This document shows, in pieces, positions 31,281 to 40,586 of a stretch of 40,586 nt of DNA. Source of the DNA: Symsagittifera roscoffensis (lineage: Eukaryota; Xenacoelomorpha; Acoela; Convolutidae). The stretch spans positions 1 through 40,586 of the forward strand of contig NW_026971254.1 in NCBI RefSeq assembly GCF_963678635.1. The letters run 5' to 3'. Below the pieces are notes generated by a model. It did not search any database. It was not told where the DNA came from and saw only the letters and a program-made list of their open reading frames with translations. Position numbers and translations under genes: made by a program. Positions within the stretch are counted from its first letter, which is position 1, and each line of letters opens with the position of its first letter.

Positions 31281-31732
31281 CTGAAAACTGCCAACAATTG
31301 AATAGAAAACTCAAATAGTTTTTCAAGAACTTCATCGCCAGTCTTGCGTTGGTTGGAACCAAATTCATGAGCCAAAAAAAAGCATTCTAAACATGCGCTT
31401 TGTAAAATCTTCCATTTTATACCCAGAATTTGGAACTTTTTATTAATCCTAAACAAAATACCACCAAAAATTTTGAAAATTATTTGTGAAGGAAACAAAT
31501 TATTTGAATTCCTATAGAAAAATTAAATGTTATTTGGTAAGTTTATGCTTTGTAAACCGAATCCAGTTCCGATAGAGAGCAACCAAACACGGAAAGAGTG
31601 AACTAACTGGTTATACATACTTAATAGCACCTATGTGCTGTTTCACACACACTCAAACCAAATAATATAAAAGCCACTCAAGTCCTGCTCGTTTTTATAG
31701 GGTGTGGGGGGGATTTCGATGAGTATGTTTAC
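31281..31732 (-). other. Receptor gene intron, 452 bp
   Basis: Donor CCTGAG|GTAAAC, acceptor GCAGTTTTCAG, phase 0. Contains nothing else that I can support. Confidence 0.65.
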
Positions 31733-31975
31733 CTCAGGCAAGTCAGTGAGTATCATGTAGAACCCTACATCTTGTTTGTTTTGCTCGTTGAACGGCGGAA
31801 AAGTAGGGAAAGCCATCACTCCCCCTCCATGTTCCATGTGCCATCTCAATCTCCAGTCTGAGGTCGTAGTCAAGGGGTTAGTCGTGGTTGGTGAGCCGGT
31901 ATAGATGAAGTTGTCGACAGCAGCTGTAGTTGACGCAGAATAGAAATCGTACGTAGTCATCGGCGGTGGAATCAT
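31733..31975 (-). CDS. 7TM receptor gene, first coding exon (extracellular N-terminus)
   Basis: ATG at 31975; 81 codons to a GAG|GTAAAC donor, phase 0. Begins MIPPPMTTYDFYSASTTAAV, rich in Thr/Ser/Pro, with GSPTTTNPLTTT that could carry O-glycans. It ends VGFYMILTDLPE just before TM1 in the next exon. No signal peptide is visible, as is common for class A receptors. Whether an upstream non-coding exon exists is unknown. Confidence 0.65.
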
Positions 31976-32980
31976 TTTTTCTATCTGATCCTTATATTTT
32001 TCTTTCCTTTAAAGATAAATTTATCGTATTGATCCAATTAAAAAGTAAAAAAAACTTGCGCTAGAGCAGAGATGAAAAAAAAACAATTGAAACACTTGAT
32101 TTTTAAAGAGGCATATTCAAATATGAAACATTCAATCGGAGGCCCGAAGTCGAAAAAAATGCCACTGAAACTTAGATTTCAGCTATAATGAAATCAATTT
32201 TACAATATTTTTCTCATTTTCAAAATTAATTGATTGCATTTGAAACTAAATGGTTAAGAACTGCGCTCTACAACTCAGAATGATAACATAGCCGATATGA
32301 CGATTGTATTGCTTCTCAGGCAGACCTGCAAGAGAATTCTTTAAGCAATTAATTTCATATTGTATCAACTACTTCTGAAAATAATAAAAAAACTAAGCAG
32401 CCTTCAAAACAATTTCTTAAAAAGTTTGATTGTGCAATGCCATGATTGTGCTATTTTGTCATCGCGAAACGGTAGCGTTAAAAATTGGGCACAAAAATAC
32501 AACGTTTTTGTTCTTCTTTTGTTTTTTCTGCCATATCGAAAACCTAAAAAACACTCATTGAGTGTTGCTCTCAGGAGTCGGTTGAAAGGTGCTTAACGAG
32601 TTATTGCTTGAAGGATTTATCTTAGCGAACTTTGAAAAAGGAGTTGAACAAGTGTCATATATCAATTATATTGGTATAAAAAAAAGTCAAATATTTTATG
32701 AATCAATCACCTATAATTTTTATGATATTTCATCATAAATTAGCACAATTTTTTATCACAATCAGAATAAAACAATTGCTAGTACGCTTTCAGATATAGC
32801 TCAATTTATTAGCAAACTTGAAATTTTTTTGCATAAATTTTTCATCAATCAACTCAATATCGCATAAATAACAATAGATAAAAAAGTAACTCAAAAGTCA
32901 AATCGATCCCGTGCCGCTACCAGAGATCGTTTCTTTCAACCTTTTTTTTTCCATTTTTCCACAATTACAATATCAAAAAC
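31976..32980. other. AT-rich spacer upstream of the receptor gene
   Basis: The receptor promoter should be here on the - strand. I see no clear TATA or other gene. The + ORF at 32360-32596 has no support. Confidence 0.45.
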
Positions 32981-32983
32981 CAA

Positions 32984-33215
32984 TTACAATATCGATTCGG
33001 GAAAATTTAGTTTTTTTCCTTTTTCAGATGGTTGGCTTGGGTTTTTTGACCTGTATGATTGAATTGTTTTAGAGCTCATGAATTTATGTTCAAAAATACT
33101 CGGAGACCTTGGGTCAACTTTTTGAAAATTTTTTATTGCCGATCGAATCATGACTGAAAAGGCTTGTTCGATATGATGTATCACTCGACCCATACCGATT
33201 GGTACTGGTACTTGA
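32984..33215 (-). other. Candidate exon, frame uncertain
   Basis: A good acceptor (GTTTGCTTTCCACAG) is followed by two plausible frames: one Ser/Thr-rich (KSSTSTNRYGSSDTSYRTS) that stops soon, one running 75 codons to a stop at 32984. I cannot choose between them. Confidence 0.3.
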
Positions 33216-33382
33216 TTTACTGTGGAAAGCAAACAGGAAAAACTAAAACACACCAGGGGATAAAACGTTTTTCCCTACACTGAGTTCATAGGTTAAGCTC
33301 CTTTTCATTGGTTGAGCCATCTGGACCAAAAATTAACTTTTTAGCTTAACAAACTTAGGGCTACAAAAACTATTGCACTTAT

Positions 33383-33527
33383 TTACGGTTTCTGGCAGCC
33401 ACTGAAGATAGCAAAATGGTACCAATTCTGTTTCAAAAAAGTATTGAAATTCACCCAGCACAGTTAGTCCTTCAGTTTCTTCCATATTTAGTGCATTTTG
33501 ATTGAATTCAAAAATTTTTGTGCCCCG
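33383..33527 (-). other. Candidate exon of an unidentified gene
   Basis: The frame MRGTKIFEFNQNALNMEETE continues through LTVLGEFQYFFETELVPF to a possible ACC|GTAAAT donor, after a TTCTAG acceptor. Composition looks coding but the phases do not match its neighbour well. Confidence 0.3.
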
Positions 33528-34030
33528 CATCACTAGAAGGTTTTTGTCACAAGGTTTTGCTTATTTTAAACAAAAATTTTGTAATAACAGTGTCCGTAAA
33601 TATGACAAGTATTCACCTCTTGCTGGTTTGAATATACGTCTAGAAAAAGTCTGAGCACACTCCTGAACTTTTGGACTCTTTTTGTTTTTGTAGAACAGGC
33701 TAAGCTACAAATAGTTTAACAAAGCAGAAAAGTTCATGTGCTAAAACAAAATTTTGTGTAAGCAGGAGACTTTTAAACTGTCTCATTCATATCTCACTAT
33801 AAATATCTTTTAATTAAAAAGAAAAAAAGCGTAAGGAACGCTACAAATTCAAGTTTTTTTCAAAACTTTTCAAAAAACAAAACACAGAAAAGCGAAACAC
33901 AGTGCCTGAAACTTTGAGTTTGTAAATAATTTTCTAATTATTATGCACATAAAAAACGAATATTTGTAAACTTTCTCATTTTTAAATTTCCTACTTCTAA
34001 AAGCAATTTCTTACTTTTAAAAACAATTAC

Positions 34031-34268
34031 CAGATGAATTGGTTTTACATTGGTAATACATAAAGTGCCGTTTGAAAAGCTGTTATAGTGCTCGAACATG
34101 AAGATAACTCCTGAGCATTTCTGATAATAGTGAGCCTCAGTAAACCATCGTGTGAGCGTTCAATTGTCATAACTAAAAACATTTTCCAATTGAGCCTTAA
34201 TTCCGATAACAAATTTTTCAGATGAGCTTTTATTTGTGTACCCAATTTTCGAAATAATAAGTATTGGT
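34031..34268 (-). other. Candidate exon or relic with one in-frame stop
   Basis: Acceptor GTTTGTCAG, donor CATCTG|GTAATT. The frame reads PILIISKIGYTNKSSSEKF, then a TGA, then LTRWFTEAHYYQKCSGVIF and an NGT glycosylation site. It looks like an extracellular protein fragment but the stop argues for decay. Confidence 0.28.
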
Positions 34269-34969
34269 CTGACAAACAATTTTCGGAATAACTCAGTTAC
34301 ATGACAAAAGATTCCCTACCTTGAGATCTCAAACGAGAAGAACCCAATCGATAAGATACCATTCCAGAAGATTCCTTGTTCTAAAATCGCCCACGACAAA
34401 AGACACTCTAAATAAAAAAAAACAAAGAATTAAAGAATTGAAGTTAAAGGCTGTTAATCAGTAAGAGCAAAAACAAAGCATTGGTTGAAATCTTACAAAC
34501 GACAAAACTTTTGTTGCAAATATTCCGAACAGAAATGACTTTGGTAATCACTTGGCCTTCAAATTGAAATTCAAACTTCAAAACAGCTTAAACTACATAT
34601 GAACTTGTAAAAGGGTTTCCAATTAATCAAAACGAACTTTGCGAAAAATTGCTTGCTTTTTCAGATAACCCAAGTCAGTTTAAATTTGAAATTAAGTTTT
34701 TGCAAAATTCTAAAGCCTCGAAATTATTTTCATTAAGAATAGCTTGCCATTCTACAGGGTGTTTTTTTGAGGTTCGCAATAGCGCCAAAAAACAATATGC
34801 GTTCTGTATCTCGTTTTCCGCTATCGAAAAGACAAAGTTGCAAAAAAATCCGGTTTTTCGAAATGACAGTCATCTGTGGCAATGGTCGGCAGGGTTTTTT
34901 GGTTACTTCTGTGTAGAGTTCACGGTATCGCCAACGGGTGGCTAAAGGCAATTTGGTTACCTTGCCGTC

Positions 34970-35027
34970 CTGCACTAATTGCAAACTAGCTGCGATGATC
35001 TGGCTGTTTGCTGGATTTAGTTGATTC
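34970..35027 (-). other. Candidate small exon
   Basis: TNQLNPANSQIIAASLQLVQ ends at DGK|GTAACC, after an acceptor TGTCAG. Short, but with balanced composition and good splice sites. Confidence 0.3.
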
Positions 35028-36028
35028 GTCCTGACACTAATAGTTCATAGATAACAATAGCTGATCTGCTTTAAACAGTAAGTTTATGGGCGTCAAATTT
35101 TGTAAAATACTTGCAAAAAGTTAATGTCTAATTGAAACAGTGTTAAATGGGTGCTATTTAATCCAGCAGTAAGTTATTTCTGTGGTTTGGTGACCAGTTT
35201 TTGCCATAATTTCCCACTAGTTTCTACTACATCAATTGTACCTCGCTTTTTCTTGTTGCATCTTATTAACATGCTTGCCACAGAAAACAATAAATTTATT
35301 TATATGCAAATTGTAAAAATATTTTTTTTGTTTTAGCACATGTTTGAGAGACGTAATGAGGTCATATGACATATCGTGAGTCGTCTCCTAAACCGCCTTT
35401 AGTGTGACGTGAACTTGTGTAGTTTGGAGATAAAATGAGATTTCCGGCTGCCTTTCAGTTCAAAATCCCATGACTAGCATTTCTTTCTCTCCACTCTAAA
35501 AACATGAGAAGGGGGTTACACTTGATCTTAAGCGCATCTAAGAAAGCACATGGAGCGAATGAGTGGTCGTAGTATTTTTGTATTTTTGGCCATCAAGCTG
35601 TTTTGCCGCAAATTTGAGTACATGAATGAAAAGAGTGGCTTCGAGAGACGATTGTACTATACCTTCTTGGTTTTCCGGCAATTAAGACGACAGCTGTTAA
35701 GACGACTATCGCTTTTGGTTGGAATTTAAGACGACGCTACACACAAATTCTTCAATTGTTTTTTTGAGAAAAATAATTTGCTTAAAATTGAACAGTTCAA
35801 TTCACATGTTTTTGCTTATTAACCTAGTACCGCTTTTTAGTTTATTCATACTATTGCCAGTCTCTTTTCAAAGCAGTTTTCAAGGTAATTGCCCCTACTT
35901 TTACAGCTGCAAGAAAATGAGAAAATTCATAGAAATTTCTTGTGTCTTTTGATTTTCAATTTTCCCTCACATATCACGGTGATTGGCTTTTTTGTTTCAA
36001 TCGCGCATCTAGTTGTTACTCTTATCAA

Positions 36029-36500
36029 GTCTGTTTTTGTTCCGACTTTTATAACGAAAGTAATGGAATGTTTGTGCTTGGGGTGGGTTTTTTTTCTTCA
36101 GACAAATTTCGACTTTTTAACTAGCCATTTTTGACAATTTTTTTTATATCATTCAAATAGTATGGTTGTACTGGGCTTGAATTTGAAAAAAATTTCTTCT
36201 GTGATCGTTTTTCGTAAAGTTATGGGGGTTTAAAGATTTATTCGTCTTACAAATCGTTCAAAATTGGTTAAAGGAAGATTATTTGCCGTAATTGATTTGT
36301 AGGAGCAAAATTTATGACTTTTCTTTATAAGGCGTGTGAAGGGATAATTGTCACAAAAAATCTCAAACTCGAAAAAAAATTAGTTTATCATTTTTTTTAC
36401 AATTAATTTTTTCATGTTATCACTGCTTCATAGACCTTAGAAGGCAGTCGGAACATTCTGGGCTTTGCTCTGATACGAGCAGTCTTGTTTTTCTTCGGGT
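36029..36500 (+). repeat. Dispersed repeat family R, copy 2
   Basis: Begins TCTGTTTTTGTTCCGACTTT, passes the TTTTCTTCAGACAAATT block and GTTATGGGGGTTTAAAGATT, and ends at ATAGACCTTAGAAGGCAGTC..GATACGAGCAGTCTTG. Opposite in orientation to copies 3-5. Confidence 0.78.
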
Positions 36501-37118
36501 GCGTTTTTGGTTAAACACCCATAAAATTTGAAAAAGGAAGGAAAAATTTCAGAACAAAATTAGATCGATATTACCACGAAGGCAATATTACTACGAAAGC
36601 CTAAATGTTAAAACTTACGAAGGCTATACAGCTGGCTATACGGCTGGCAGTTGACTTATTGAGGTCTCAAACTGGCTATTTTGTTCTTTTTTGCAGTTTT
36701 TTCTACACAAATGTCAAACATAAAAGCCAAAACACGTTTTTAATTGTCATTTAATAAGCATTGTGGGCACATTTCTATGCTAATTCAATGCTCGGGATAT
36801 TAGCCTAACAATTCTAACATACACCTAAAATTAGAAAAATGTTCAACTTTGCAATAAAATTTTTTCCCACCTGGGTCAATTTCTTGAATGGGGCTTCTCG
36901 GTTTCAATTAAATAGTTTTAATCCTAAGTTTTTGGATAATTACATTCTATGAAATACGATTTTACTGGGCATGCTTTGAGACTTTTTATTGATCAATAAG
37001 TAGAACTTGTTTCTGTTGGTTTCTAAGTTATGGGTAGAAAAGACTACCTGAGAAAACTAAATTATTTTTTATAGAGAATGGTTTAAAGGTGCGAATAAAG
37101 AAGTTTTACGTTTAATAA

Positions 37119-37301
37119 ATGGTTACCGGTAGAAAATCCATTGCATTGGATCAAAAAATTCAAGTACTTTTTTGTTCTCCGCTTATTGACACACCTGAAA
37201 ACGGGCCTTGTTGGCTTAATGGTGTTCTCCCAAACGATTCTAATTTGTATTTATCGTTTGGAATAACTAGATATCGTTTGGAAACAATTTATTATGATTA
37301 A
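37119..37301 (+). CDS. Compact 60-aa ORF at the centre of the inverted-repeat element
   Basis: ATG to TAA with no break. It starts MVTGRKSIALDQKIQVLFCS and includes PENGPCWLNGVLPNDSN and a Tyr/Arg-rich end FGITRYRLETIYYD. The composition is unlike the A/T-run frames around it. The PCW..G....R-x-R-L spacing faintly resembles small HNH-type nuclease N-terminal regions, but the key His residues are absent, so I do not name it. Confidence 0.3.
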   Translation: MVTGRKSIALDQKIQVLFCSPLIDTPENGPCWLNGVLPNDSNLYLSFGITRYRLETIYYD

Positions 37302-38000
37302 TATTAAGTAAAATCGATTCAGTTTTTTGGTTAAAAACTTAATTCTAAGTTTTAACATTTAGGGGGTATAACCTAAAAGACCCTTTTTTACTCCAGAGAA
37401 CAAATTTGTCTTGGAATTGGTCATCTTAAGTTTTCAGGCACTCGGTACCAATATAAATTCTCCAAACTTCTTCTCATTAATGATTTTTTGATGGTTTTTG
37501 CCTGCACTGACAAAAAAAAATTTGGATCAATTAAATCAATTAAACTCGACGTTTGCTCCATCCGAACTAATTAAACAAGACCACTTTGCTTATTGAAAAA
37601 GATTTTTTATCAATTTAATTTGATAAATCCGGAAATTTTGTGAGCTCATACTTTTTCAAAATTAAGTTGTGTTTATTTTGCTCTAAAATAAAAAAAAATG
37701 TACTCAAGAAAAAACTAGAATGTTACAGAGATCTACAATGCAAACTATAAATTGTGACAGATATCTACAAAGCTATCAGATGTTACAGAGTCACTTGAGG
37801 AAAGTTTTTACCGCAAAAAATAGTGCACGGTTTTTTAATCAAAGGGTTCCCACGGTAATAAAACTAAGAAAAAAAGCAAATTTCTTCAGAAGCCATTTTT
37901 AAGTTCAACAATTTAGCGCAATTTTCCAAAGCTAATCATCAAAAATTACTCATTGCAGCGTATCACATTGCAGCTAATCAGTACTGCTCCAACAAAACTA

Positions 38001-38476
38001 CAACAAGACTGCTCGTATCAAAACGAGGCCCTTAATGTTTCGACTGCCTCTTAAGGTCTATGAAGCAGTAATAACATGGAAAAAGAAAATGAAATAAAAC
38101 AAAATGAAAAATTTTTTTCTTAAAATTTGAAATTTTTTGTAAAAATCATCCCCCACACGCCATATAAAGTACAAAAGGATAGATTTCGCTCCTTTTAACA
38201 AATCAATTATGGCAAACAGTCTATTTTCAACCAATTTGGAACGATTTCTAAGACGGATTAACTCTCCGCTTACGCGTTAATAGTGCGAAATATATCGCGC
38301 GTTAATTGTCCCAAATTGGCCAAAATGGCAATCTTTAAACCCCCGTAACTTTACGAAAAATTATCACAAGTGAAATATCTATTCAAATTTTATTTCAGGA
38401 CAACAATACCTTTTACATGTTATAAATGCACAAATATTTCGTTGCTTTCGTATCGAAAGTCGGAACAACAACATTT
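38001..38476 (-). repeat. Dispersed repeat family R, copy 3
   Basis: Inverse of copy 2: AAGACTGCTCGTATC, GACTGCCTCTTAAGGTCTATG, CACGCCATATAAAGTAC, CCAATTTGGAACGATTTCT, GCGCGTTAATTGTCCC, CTTTCGTATCGAAAGTCGG in that order. Confidence 0.8.
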
Positions 38477-38584
38477 TAAAATGCAGAGATATGAATAAAT
38501 CATTGACAACTCTGAGCAAACCATTTTCATGGTTTTTAAAGGGAAACAATTTGGCAGTACTGTATCATTGACAAGCATAAGCAT

Positions 38585-38892
38585 TCTTCGACCAATTTGG
38601 AACGAATTCTCAAACGGATAAAATCTCCGCTTACACGTTAATGGATAGCGCGAAATACATCTCGCATTAACTGTCTAAAATTGGCCAAAACGGCAATCTT
38701 CGAATCCCCATAATTTAAAAAAAATCACAGGTGAAATGTTTTCAAATTCAATCTCAGTATAAGAATACTTTTTGAATGATAAAAAGTTTCCGTCAAAAAT
38801 GGCTGGTTAAAAACTCGCAATTTGTCTGAAGAAAAAAACACCCCGCGCATTAATATTCCGTTACTTTCGTTACAAAAGTCGGAACAATTTGT
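38585..38892 (-). repeat. Dispersed repeat family R, copy 4 (truncated)
   Basis: Starts inside the unit at CGACCAATTTGGAACGAATT and continues to ACTTTCGTTACAAAAGTCGG. The first third of the unit is missing. Confidence 0.78.
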
Positions 38893-39161
38893 TTGTCGGA
38901 AGCAACTTTTTGTCCAAATTCGACAGGTTCTGCAATTGCATTCTCTGAAGTCATTTCTGATCAAAGTTTAAATCTTAATATTACTGTTTCTGTATTATTG
39001 CAGTAATGAAATAGTACTGGAGACTTTTTACCGCACAAGCATAATTTCAACATCTTGAACTTAAATAATTTTGCTAGAATCTGATTGGCCAGAATTAGTC
39101 AAAAAAAAAGTTGGCAAAAATTTTAAAATTCTTTGCTTACATGTCTTATAAAGGGGCTGTA

Positions 39162-39991
39162 GTACAACAGTGCCGAAGAACAACAGTACCAAAAAAACAA
39201 GACTGTTCGTATCAAGGCAAATCCCTAAATGTTCTGACTGCTTTTTAAGGTGTATGGAGCATTATAAACGTGAAAAATAAAATGAAAAAAAGAAAATGAT
39301 TTTTTTTTTAATTTGAGGTTTTTTTTGTAAAAATTATCCCACCATACGCCATATAAAGTACAAAATGATAGATTTCTCTCCAGTAGCAACTCAATTATGG
39401 CAAATAAGCTTCCTTTGACCAATTTGGAACGATTTCTAATACGGATAAAATCTCCGCTTACACGTTAATGGATAGCGCGAAATATATAGCTCGTTAATGG
39501 TCCGCAATAGGTCAAAATGACTATTTGTAAATCCCCATAATATTCCGAAAATGAATCACAGGGACATATCCTTTCAAATTTAAACTCAGTGCAACAATAC
39601 TTTTTTAATGGCTAGCTAAAAAGCCGAAATTTGCCTGAAGAAAAAAAACCCACCCCGAGCACAAATATTCCGTTACTTTCGTTAGGAAAGTCGGAGCAAT
39701 TAGTTCAACCGTACCGAAAATGAAAACTTTGTTCAACAGTGCCACAAATTTGATCAAATTTGAACATATTAAGAGGGTGATCAAAAATAAACAGCGATCA
39801 ATTATAACTTTCGGTGACGCTGTAATATTTTGAGCGAGAAAGTTTGCGCCATAATAATTGTTTAATTGGCAGTTGGAGGCATTTGGAAGCCAAATTGGAG
39901 TATTTTTTTGTTAATTAGCGTCGATAATTTCCCAACTATTCTGAAACTTTCCCGCTTTTCTCGGCACTGTTATGCTTTGGCACTGTTGAAC
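39162..39991. mobile_element. 830-bp nested element with about 35-bp terminal inverted repeats
   Basis: GTACAACAGTGCCGAAGAAC at 39162 and the complement of the end at 39991 (GTTCAACAGTGCCAAAGCAT) pair over about 35 bp, including a second AACAGTRCC box. It contains repeat R copy 5. A further copy of the end motif (TTCAACAGTGCC) lies internally at about 39,733. Confidence 0.65.
39197..39703 (-). repeat. Dispersed repeat family R, copy 5
   Basis: All blocks of the unit are present, from AAGACTGTTCGTATCAAGG through CGCCATATAAAGTAC and GACCAATTTGGAACGATTTC to GTTACTTTCGTTAGGAAAGT. Confidence 0.8.
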
Positions 39992-40586
39992 GCTCCCTTA
40001 TCAATCAGCCATATTAGACAAAGATATCGATTTTGAGCAGCCATAAGGATGGTATGTTTTTCCTGGATCTATTTTCTGTGTTTTTTTTCTCGTGTTTGTA
40101 AAACTCTTCCTTCAGTCCATTTGAGATTTTTTAACTATTCCCCTCCTGGTAATCGTTGCTAGGTAAATAATACTACAGGACAGTAAGACAAATGAGAGTT
40201 AAAACATGTAAATTGAACAGTTCGAATGAAAGTTATTTAAATTGTTCAGAAAGATAATTGGAGAGTTTTGTGTGTAGCGTCGTCTCAAAGTCCCAACAAA
40301 AGCGGTTGTCGTCCCGACACCGTGTTAACCAAGCAAATCAGTGAAGGCAGTTTTTTGTTCTCTGCATTTGTACATTTGAATAATGCACGATCGCAAAATT
40401 CAAAAATTTTGAGCGGAATGAGTAGAAAACTGCCAGTACTGGTTTTCTGTGCAAACGGCAGATTAATTTAGGTATTCGGGTAGAAAAAGTTGATATAATT
40501 TAAACGTCAGTTCTATTTAAGTATTTTCCCCGCCCCTAATGGTTTCTAGTTAAAACATCCGCTTACGTAGCAGTGTTTGAACAACC

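Larger units (their letters stand above)
35682..40330. mobile_element. About 4.6-kb element with long terminal inverted repeats, non-autonomous
   Basis: The block starting GACGACTATCGCTTTTGG near 35,702 runs about 115 bp to CACATGTTTT. It is matched by the reverse complement of about 40,205-40,315 at roughly three quarters identity with no net gap, including the shared AGACGACGCTACACACAAA and GTTCAATTYACATGTTTT. Similarity continues more weakly inward (ACCTAGYAAC). TTAAGACGAC occurs three times at the left end (35682, 35697, 35726). The interior contains inverted and direct copies of repeat R and one 60-residue ORF; no transposase is seen. Exact ends and target duplication are not resolved. 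Confidence 0.65.

Noticed and set aside
34649-34984. Overlapping + (98 aa) and - (83 aa) frames
   Set aside because: Opposite-strand open frames over the same bases; only the short - strand piece with splice sites to the right is worth noting.

Overview
The window reads as AT-rich nuclear DNA from an invertebrate animal. The coding signal is split by GT-AG introns, some very short (about 48 and 65 nt). Much of the DNA is decayed mobile elements: a Polinton/Maverick virus-like transposon, a Ty3/gypsy LTR retrotransposon, a LINE, and many palindromic non-autonomous DNA elements. One divergent 7-transmembrane receptor gene is spread through the repeats. I cannot fix the phylum from sequence alone; a nematode or a larvacean-like animal would both fit.

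Region 1 (1 to about 10,720) is one flank of a Polinton. On the + strand it has the 3' part of a major capsid protein gene (one frameshift) and an intact-looking adenain-type cysteine protease. On the - strand it has two small genes, one PC4-like and one unrecognised with an HUH-like motif. After a bidirectional promoter region with a 163-bp tandem duplication come a + strand gene ending in a nuclear localisation signal, a 1.7-kb gap, and a protein-primed-type DNA polymerase B pseudogene. The polymerase appears to contain two spliceosomal introns. Integrase, packaging ATPase and minor capsid genes are not seen and would lie to the left.

Region 2 (10,720-12,996) holds small non-autonomous elements: a 139-bp perfect-style palindrome and a 411-bp hAT-like element with an 8-bp target duplication.

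Region 3 (12,997-18,097) is a complete-ended Ty3/gypsy element on the - strand: two LTRs (342 and 351 bp), TG..CA ends, a 5-bp target duplication ACTGA, a primer binding site and a polypurine tract. Its gag-pol frame is broken by stops and frameshifts, has a 166-bp tandem duplication in the integrase, and lacks most of the integrase core.

Region 4 (18,542-31,975) contains a single - strand receptor gene whose exons appear in the right order: N-terminus, TM1-2, TM3-4, TM5-6, TM7. The roughly 10-kb gap between the TM2 and TM3 exons contains a LINE relic, a second gypsy RT scrap, several fold-back elements and what looks like three consecutive exons of another - strand gene (24,529-25,261).

Region 5 (32,900-35,030) has weak candidate - strand exons. 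Region 6 (about 35,680-40,330) is bounded by a pair of similar inverted repeats more than 115 bp long. It holds four inverted or direct copies of a dispersed repeat, a nested element with its own terminal inverted repeats, and one compact 60-residue ORF at its centre. It looks like a 4.6-kb terminal-inverted-repeat element that I do not recognise.
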